Shown: one piece after another, positions 12,364 through 16,767 of the stretch
Layout of the letters: every line of letters begins with the position of its first letter
How positions within the stretch are numbered: the stretch's first letter is position 1
NCBI GenBank assembly: GCA_937926265.1
Contig: CALAZS010000040.1
Coordinates: 1 to 16,767, forward strand
DNA from: an uncultured Gammaproteobacteria bacterium
GTDB taxonomy: Bacteria; Pseudomonadota; Gammaproteobacteria; Chromatiales; Chromatiaceae
DNA: 16,767 nucleotides
Reading direction: 5' to 3'
Position numbers and translations under genes: made by a program
The notes under the pieces: model-generated
The model's database searches: none
The model's input: only the letters and a program-made list of their open reading frames with translations
What the model was told of the DNA's origin: nothing

Positions 12364-15180
12364 TTAACCTGTGTTGCGCATACCGGCAGCAATGGCATTA
12401 ATAGACCTGAGCAGTGGTGTAAACCAGTTGGCTTTTTCCTGCTCGGTTATTTCATCGTTGCGGGTACGGTTTAAAAGGGATAACTGAATATAGTTCAAGG
12501 GGTCCAGGTACGGGTCACGTCTGCTAAGCGATAACTGTAATACAGGGTTATCAGCAACCAGTTTGTCGTTACCGGTGACATCAAGAATCTGTTTGCAGCA
12601 GCGCTGGTATTCTTCATTAATCAACCTGTAAATGCGTTTGCCTGTTTCCGGGTCTTCACATAAGCCGGCATATTCGGCAGCAATCGACATTTCTGACTTG
12701 AACAGTGCCATTTGGGTGTTACTTAGTAAGGCATTGAAGAAAGGCCATTTCTGAAACATCTGCTTAAGCTTTTTCTGGTTGCCCCGGGATTGCTTGCGAA
12801 ACTCTTCAAGCGCTTTGCCAAGACCATACCAGGCAGGCAGAGTCTGTCTTGACTGTGCCCAGCCAAATACCCAGGCAATGGCCCTGACAGAGGATTTTGA
12901 ACGGTCTCCCTTGGAACGGTGGGAAGGACGTGAGCCAATATTGAGATGAGATATTTCTGAGACCGGTGTGGCCTCATAAAAGTAATCCAGGAAGCCTTCA
13001 GACTTTTCGGTCAGTTCCCTGAAGTGCTGTTCTCCGGTTTCAGCTAAATGGCTCATGATCTCGAGATATTCAGGTTTATCCGGTTTCTGGTCACAAACCA
13101 GGTGGGCACTGGCATTTAACAATCCGGTAATGCCCATCGAAAGCTCATAGACGGCATTTTCCATGTTGTTGTATTTATAGGACAGTACTTCTCCCTGCTC
13201 GGTAAACTTGATTTGGCCTGATACCGTACCATCCGGCTGAGAGCGAATGGCATCATGGGTTGGACCGCCACCTCGACCAATTGTGCCGCCACGACCATGA
13301 AACAGGCGAATATGTATGTCATGTTTTTTACCGATTTCAATCACTTGTTCCTGCGCACGGTAAAGGTTCCAGGCCGAAGCCGTGATGCCGCCATCTTTGG
13401 CCGAATCGGAATACCCCAGCATGACTTCCTGGATATTGCCAATGCTGGCAATCAGGTCTTTGTATGCTGAGTTGGAAAGCAGTTTTTCCAGAACGGGAAC
13501 AATATGTTCGAGGTCTTCAATAGTTTCGAACAACGGTGAAATTTCCAGTCCACATACCGGTCCACTTTTCTTGAAATTAATCAGGTCTGCACAACGTGCC
13601 AGGAACATCACTTCCATGATGTGACTGGCAGTGTGTGTCATGGAGATAACATACTGGCCAAAAGCCTGGGGACTGACTTCCTTGCGCATCTCCTTGATGG
13701 TGTCAAACACAGCCAGTACCTGAAGGGTTTCATCTGAAAGAGATTTGCGCGAATAACTAAAATCAGGATCCCGAACCAATTTACCCAGCAGTTGCAGTTT
13801 TTTGCTTTCGGAGAGTTTTTGATAGTCGTGTGGTTTATCTGACTGGGACAGAATTTCACTGACGGCATCAGTATGAATGGTTGATTCCTGCCTGACATCA
13901 AGGTGAACCAGGTAAAAACCGAATGTTTCAGCCAGCCAGATCAGGTCCTGCAGATTGCCCCGGGTTGCGGGAGCATCATTGTGACTGATCAGGGAGTCAC
14001 GAATCAGGTACAGGTCATTGAGAAACTGCGCTTCATTTTCATAGCCTTTTTGAATGGCAGACTTTTCGCCGTTTAAGCGCGCCTGCAGATAGCCTATGTT
14101 GTTTTGCAGGCGTTTTAGCATGGTATACAGCTTTCTGCGGTAGGGCTCATGCCGAAAAACTTTCTCCCTGGTATTGGGAATGCTTTCCAGGAAGGCATCA
14201 TCTTCAGTAGCGCGTTCGATAAACTCAATCGTTGGTGCACAGAAGTGATCAGAAAAAGTCAGCTCTGAAATCAGAGTGTCACAACGTCGACAGTATTCTT
14301 TTAATACGGTAACTGAATTTAAACGTACCGCCAGTTTTGTCACTTCAGGCGTTACATTCGGATTGCCATCCCGGTCTCCACCGATCCATGAACCAAAGCG
14401 AATTAACTTTGGAATTTTAAAAGGTGGACACTGCTCTTTTTTACAATAAACCCGTTGGGTGGCTTCAAATAAATCGCGATAAAGAATAGGCACCGCAGCA
14501 AAAATGGATTCTTCAAAAAATTGCAAACCATGACGTATTTCCTGACCAACTTCGGGACGCGTTGTGCGAACTTCATCTGTTTTCCAGATAATGTCGAGCT
14601 GGTTTTCAAGGTCTTCAATGACGTTTTTGTAATCAGGCTGTTTAGGCTTAAGGTGATAGAGCTTTTCACTGGTTCTGCGAAAATGTCTTAACTGGTGCAT
14701 CACCACGCGACGTTTGGATTCAGTGGGGTGTGCAGTGAAAACTGGAATGTACATGCATTCGCTGAAAAGTTTGCTGAGCTGTTCAACTGACATACCAGCT
14801 TCTTTAAAATGATGCAGCGTGTTGGTAAAAGAGCCTTTCCAGGGTTCTTCACCATTCATGGAAAGTGTTTCACGCTGATGCTGATGAAACTGGGTTTCAG
14901 CAATATTGACCAGTTTAAAGTAAATATTGAAAGCCCGGATGACAGGGGTCAAAATTTCCGGTGATAACCGGTCAATAAAGTTTTCCAGTTTTTTTTTGGC
15001 TTTCTCGTCAGGTTTTTTGCGCAGGGCAAGAAATTCTTTACGTAGTTTTTCGACAACACGAAAAACTTCCTCGCCGGCCTGTTGTTTGAGTATGTTACCT
15101 AGCAATCGGCCAAATAATTTAACGCGGCCACGTAATATCTTGTCATTATTCAGACAGTTTTCGGTGAATAGATCATCCAA
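12364..15180 (-). CDS. ppc: Phosphoenolpyruvate carboxylase
   Basis: This cytoplasmic enzyme carboxylates PEP with bicarbonate to make oxaloacetate, refilling the TCA cycle. The 938-aa product is within the usual range. Catalytic signatures are all present: the histidine in VFTAHPTESKRR (His151), GSWIGGDRDGNPNV (263-276), the glycine-rich loop LFHGRGGTIGRGGGPTHDAI and the C-terminal ending RNTG, in which the asparagine belongs to the aspartate inhibitor site. Allosteric control by aspartate is therefore plausible. The start codon is TTG at 15180-15178. It is supported by GAGGA 7 nt upstream and by a sensible N-terminus; the nearby ATG is out of frame. The gene begins 14 nt after the GT5 gene stop, so the two are co-transcribed and probably coupled. 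A hairpin follows the stop codon. Confidence 0.96.
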   Translation of the reverse strand: MDDLFTENCLNNDKILRGRVKLFGRLLGNILKQQAGEEVFRVVEKLRKEFLALRKKPDEKAKKKLENFIDRLSPEILTPVIRAFNIYFKLVNIAETQFHQHQRETLSMNGEEPWKGSFTNTLHHFKEAGMSVEQLSKLFSECMYIPVFTAHPTESKRRVVMHQLRHFRRTSEKLYHLKPKQPDYKNVIEDLENQLDIIWKTDEVRTTRPEVGQEIRHGLQFFEESIFAAVPILYRDLFEATQRVYCKKEQCPPFKIPKLIRFGSWIGGDRDGNPNVTPEVTKLAVRLNSVTVLKEYCRRCDTLISELTFSDHFCAPTIEFIERATEDDAFLESIPNTREKVFRHEPYRRKLYTMLKRLQNNIGYLQARLNGEKSAIQKGYENEAQFLNDLYLIRDSLISHNDAPATRGNLQDLIWLAETFGFYLVHLDVRQESTIHTDAVSEILSQSDKPHDYQKLSESKKLQLLGKLVRDPDFSYSRKSLSDETLQVLAVFDTIKEMRKEVSPQAFGQYVISMTHTASHIMEVMFLARCADLINFKKSGPVCGLEISPLFETIEDLEHIVPVLEKLLSNSAYKDLIASIGNIQEVMLGYSDSAKDGGITASAWNLYRAQEQVIEIGKKHDIHIRLFHGRGGTIGRGGGPTHDAIRSQPDGTVSGQIKFTEQGEVLSYKYNNMENAVYELSMGITGLLNASAHLVCDQKPDKPEYLEIMSHLAETGEQHFRELTEKSEGFLDYFYEATPVSEISHLNIGSRPSHRSKGDRSKSSVRAIAWVFGWAQSRQTLPAWYGLGKALEEFRKQSRGNQKKLKQMFQKWPFFNALLSNTQMALFKSEMSIAAEYAGLCEDPETGKRIYRLINEEYQRCCKQILDVTGNDKLVADNPVLQLSLSRRDPYLDPLNYIQLSLLNRTRNDEITEQEKANWFTPLLRSINAIAAGMRNTG

Positions 15181-15194
15181 GGGAGAATCCTCAG

Positions 15195-16655
15195 CTACTT
15201 ATCGGGATTTGATACAGGATTATCTATGGCAAATTGATAGCTTTCAAGGTATTGATGAGCTGTGTTCAGATTATCCTGCTGGTTAATGGCAAATTGCTGC
15301 ATGCATTTCTGCGACAGTTTTTTCCACCAGGGTCCCGTTCTGAAGAAATAGTTGATGAGTTTTTCGAATATGGGCAGCAGTATTTCAGGTCGGCTGCTTG
15401 TGTACAGAAAACCTGAAGCCAGGTTTTTCATAAGGTTTTCAGCGGAAGCGTCTGTTATGCCGCCGGTTGAATCACTGCCTTTACCAAGAACTGGTACGGT
15501 TCCATAACGGCAACATGCTAATGGTAATAAACGTGTTAACAGGTTTTCGTTGGAAAATAATGCAACATCACTGCCGGCAACAATTTCATGTAATAGTTTC
15601 TCTGACAAGTTGTTACACATTGCAATGCGATTCGGATAACGGTTTCTGAGTTTTTCCAGGGCTTCTGAAAATTGTGTCTGCCGACTGCAAATAACCAATT
15701 GCACCGGATGTTTTTTCAGCATTGGTTCGATCGTGTCAATGTGCACCAGTTGAGAATCAAAGCGGTCATCTGTTATATCGCTAAAAAGTGTAATTAAGCA
15801 GCTTTTTTCATCTTTGGATAAATCAAGGCCGGTCTGCAATGCGGATTTGTTGGCTGCTTTAAGATCAATGGTAGAGGCATCGTAGGACTGGTGAATATAC
15901 CTGTCATTAGCCGGGTTCCAGCGATCGGAAGCTGGCAGTGCTGCAATGTTAAAAATATGGTTTGCCGACTTTTTAATGGATGCGGGCAGTGCCGCTGCGC
16001 TGTTACTGGCAGTCACCACGATATCTGAGTAATTTAAGCCTGTCATGGTCGGTGAAAATAAATTGTTCACCTGGCTGTTGTGATTGTCTTTTAACCACGA
16101 GGGCAATTTCAACGGGCCGAGTAATGCAGGGTCGAAATTAAAGTTGGCTGTCAGGTTATGGCAACTGAATATGGTGGCTGGACGATTCCAGTCCTGTGCG
16201 AGTAGTGCGCTTGCTGTGCCTGTCTGCCAGTCATTCAGATGCACGACTTCGGGTTTCCAGTTTATGCCCGCCTGGTTTAATGACATCATGAAAATAACCT
16301 GGCTGAACATTGAAAAACGTTCCAGGTTATCAGTGCGTGGCTGGCCATGAGCATCAAGGTATGGATGTCCATGTCTGGAAAACATGGCTTTGGCTTCTAC
16401 CAGGTAGACCGGTAATCCAAATTTTCTTTTGTCGGCCTGCAGAATTCTTACGGTTTCCTCGCAGCCGGCAAGTTCCAGCGAGCAGACTGTATCAATAGGC
16501 AGTGCCGCGTTGATGGCATCAGGATAAGCAGGCAGTATCACTCTGACATCGTGACCGAGTTGGGACAGCATACCTGCCAGTCCGGAAACAAATTCAGAAA
16601 CGTCCTGGTTATTGGTTAGCGGATAATACTCGCTGGATGCAATCAGTATTTTCAT
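15195..16655 (-). CDS. Glycogen-synthase-like GT5 protein with degenerate active-site motifs
   Basis: A 486-aa protein that aligns along its whole length with glycogen synthase GlgA (about 477 aa in E. coli). The fold signatures are kept: MKILIASSEYYPL at the start, VVHLNDWQTGTASALL (137-152), SCHNLTANFNF, the WNPANDRYI segment and CCRYGTVPVL (381-390). However, the ADP-glucose contacts are gone. The KTGGL loop at 15-19 reads NNQDV in a gap-free alignment. The SRLTxQKG motif reads SDITDDRF (292-299). The SRFEPCGL segment reads NENLLTRL (369-376), losing the catalytic glutamate. This is therefore likely a non-catalytic paralogue or an enzyme of altered specificity, not a broken gene, since the frame is intact. 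It is first in an operon with ppc. No ribosome-binding site is evident before the ATG. Annotation as active glgA would be unsafe. Confidence 0.82.
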   Translation of the reverse strand: MKILIASSEYYPLTNNQDVSEFVSGLAGMLSQLGHDVRVILPAYPDAINAALPIDTVCSLELAGCEETVRILQADKRKFGLPVYLVEAKAMFSRHGHPYLDAHGQPRTDNLERFSMFSQVIFMMSLNQAGINWKPEVVHLNDWQTGTASALLAQDWNRPATIFSCHNLTANFNFDPALLGPLKLPSWLKDNHNSQVNNLFSPTMTGLNYSDIVVTASNSAAALPASIKKSANHIFNIAALPASDRWNPANDRYIHQSYDASTIDLKAANKSALQTGLDLSKDEKSCLITLFSDITDDRFDSQLVHIDTIEPMLKKHPVQLVICSRQTQFSEALEKLRNRYPNRIAMCNNLSEKLLHEIVAGSDVALFSNENLLTRLLPLACCRYGTVPVLGKGSDSTGGITDASAENLMKNLASGFLYTSSRPEILLPIFEKLINYFFRTGPWWKKLSQKCMQQFAINQQDNLNTAHQYLESYQFAIDNPVSNPDK

Positions 16656-16728
16656 GTGTGCGGTTTTTATTTATTTGATGCAATTCTAGATGAAAACGGT
16701 TGATTATTTTGAAAAAAATAATAAAAAC
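16656..16728. promoter_or_regulatory. Promoter region of the GT5-ppc operon
   Basis: A 73-nt A+T-rich gap upstream of the GT5 gene. On the minus strand TAGAAT (16688-16683) matches five of six bases of a -10 element, but the best -35 candidate, TTCAAA (16713-16708), is 19 nt away, which is long. If the possible plus-strand ORF at the window end is real, this is a divergent promoter region. Confidence 0.3.
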
Positions 16729-16767
16729 ATGACACAAGTCCGTCAGTGCCCAGTTCTTTCGCCCAAT
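16729..16767 (+). CDS. Possible start of a divergent gene (cut by window edge)
   Basis: An ATG opens 13 codons to the window edge, encoding MTQVRQCPVLSPN. The pattern of an early Arg followed by a Pro-Val resembles the start of galactose-1-phosphate uridylyltransferase-like proteins, some of which I recall as neighbours of glycogen synthase genes, but 13 residues are too few to decide. No ribosome-binding site is seen. The minus strand is also open here in one frame, but its continuation through the A+T-rich gap is compositionally poor. Confidence 0.25.
   Translation, partial: MTQVRQCPVLSPN

Noticed and set aside
12273..12401. Small plus-strand ORF (about 42 aa) in the glsA-ppc gap
   Set aside because: It runs through the ppc terminator hairpin and into the antisense of the ppc 3' end, with no ribosome-binding site and no recognisable features.
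15195..16655. H-to-N change in the HxHDWH motif of the GlgA-like protein as evidence of lost activity
   Set aside because: Active starch synthases also have NDW at this position, so this change alone is not informative. The case rests on the other three motifs.

Overview
The window is a protein-dense stretch of chromosome from a proteobacterium, most likely a gammaproteobacterium. The base composition is moderate (mid-40s % GC by eye). The gene set fits this: a Campylobacter/Helicobacter-style malate:quinone oxidoreductase, cofactor-independent phosphoglycerate mutase, PEP carboxylase, and the Anbu proteasome-like cluster. I cannot name a genus from sequence alone. I see no tRNA, rRNA, CRISPR array, insertion sequence or phage gene, and every complete gene looks intact.

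Layout from left to right. (1) 1-652, minus: the first 217 codons of malate:quinone oxidoreductase (mqo), cut by the window edge. (2) 756-1169, minus: a small exported DUF4399 protein, followed by a strong hairpin and preceded by a 17-bp palindrome. (3) 1306-7000, minus: a tightly packed three-gene operon in the order transglutaminase/DUF2126, circularly permuted ATP-grasp, alpha-E (gaps of 5 and 2 nt). (4) 7141-7998, plus: Anbu, the proteasome-like peptidase, divergent from that operon across 140 nt. Blocks 3 and 4 together are the conserved 'Anbu cluster', which is thought to make and break an unknown peptide or isopeptide product. (5) 8214-9806, plus: gpmI. (6) 9814-12020, minus: a free-standing STAS protein and, upstream of it, a three-domain glutaminase-STAS-cyclic-nucleotide-binding protein. 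(7) 12364-16655, minus: ppc and, 14 nt upstream, a GT5 (GlgA-like) protein that keeps the glycogen-synthase fold signatures but has lost its ADP-glucose motifs. (8) The last 39 nt may open a divergent gene on the plus strand.

The metabolic genes cluster around the PEP/oxaloacetate node: GpmI leads to PEP, Ppc makes oxaloacetate from PEP, and Mqo makes oxaloacetate from malate. The regulated glutaminase supplies glutamate and ammonia. The most unusual points are a glutamine-rich, four-residue-periodic tail on Anbu beside a transglutaminase/ligase operon, the apparently catalytically dead GlgA paralogue co-transcribed with ppc, and the glutaminase signalling fusion paired with a second STAS protein.
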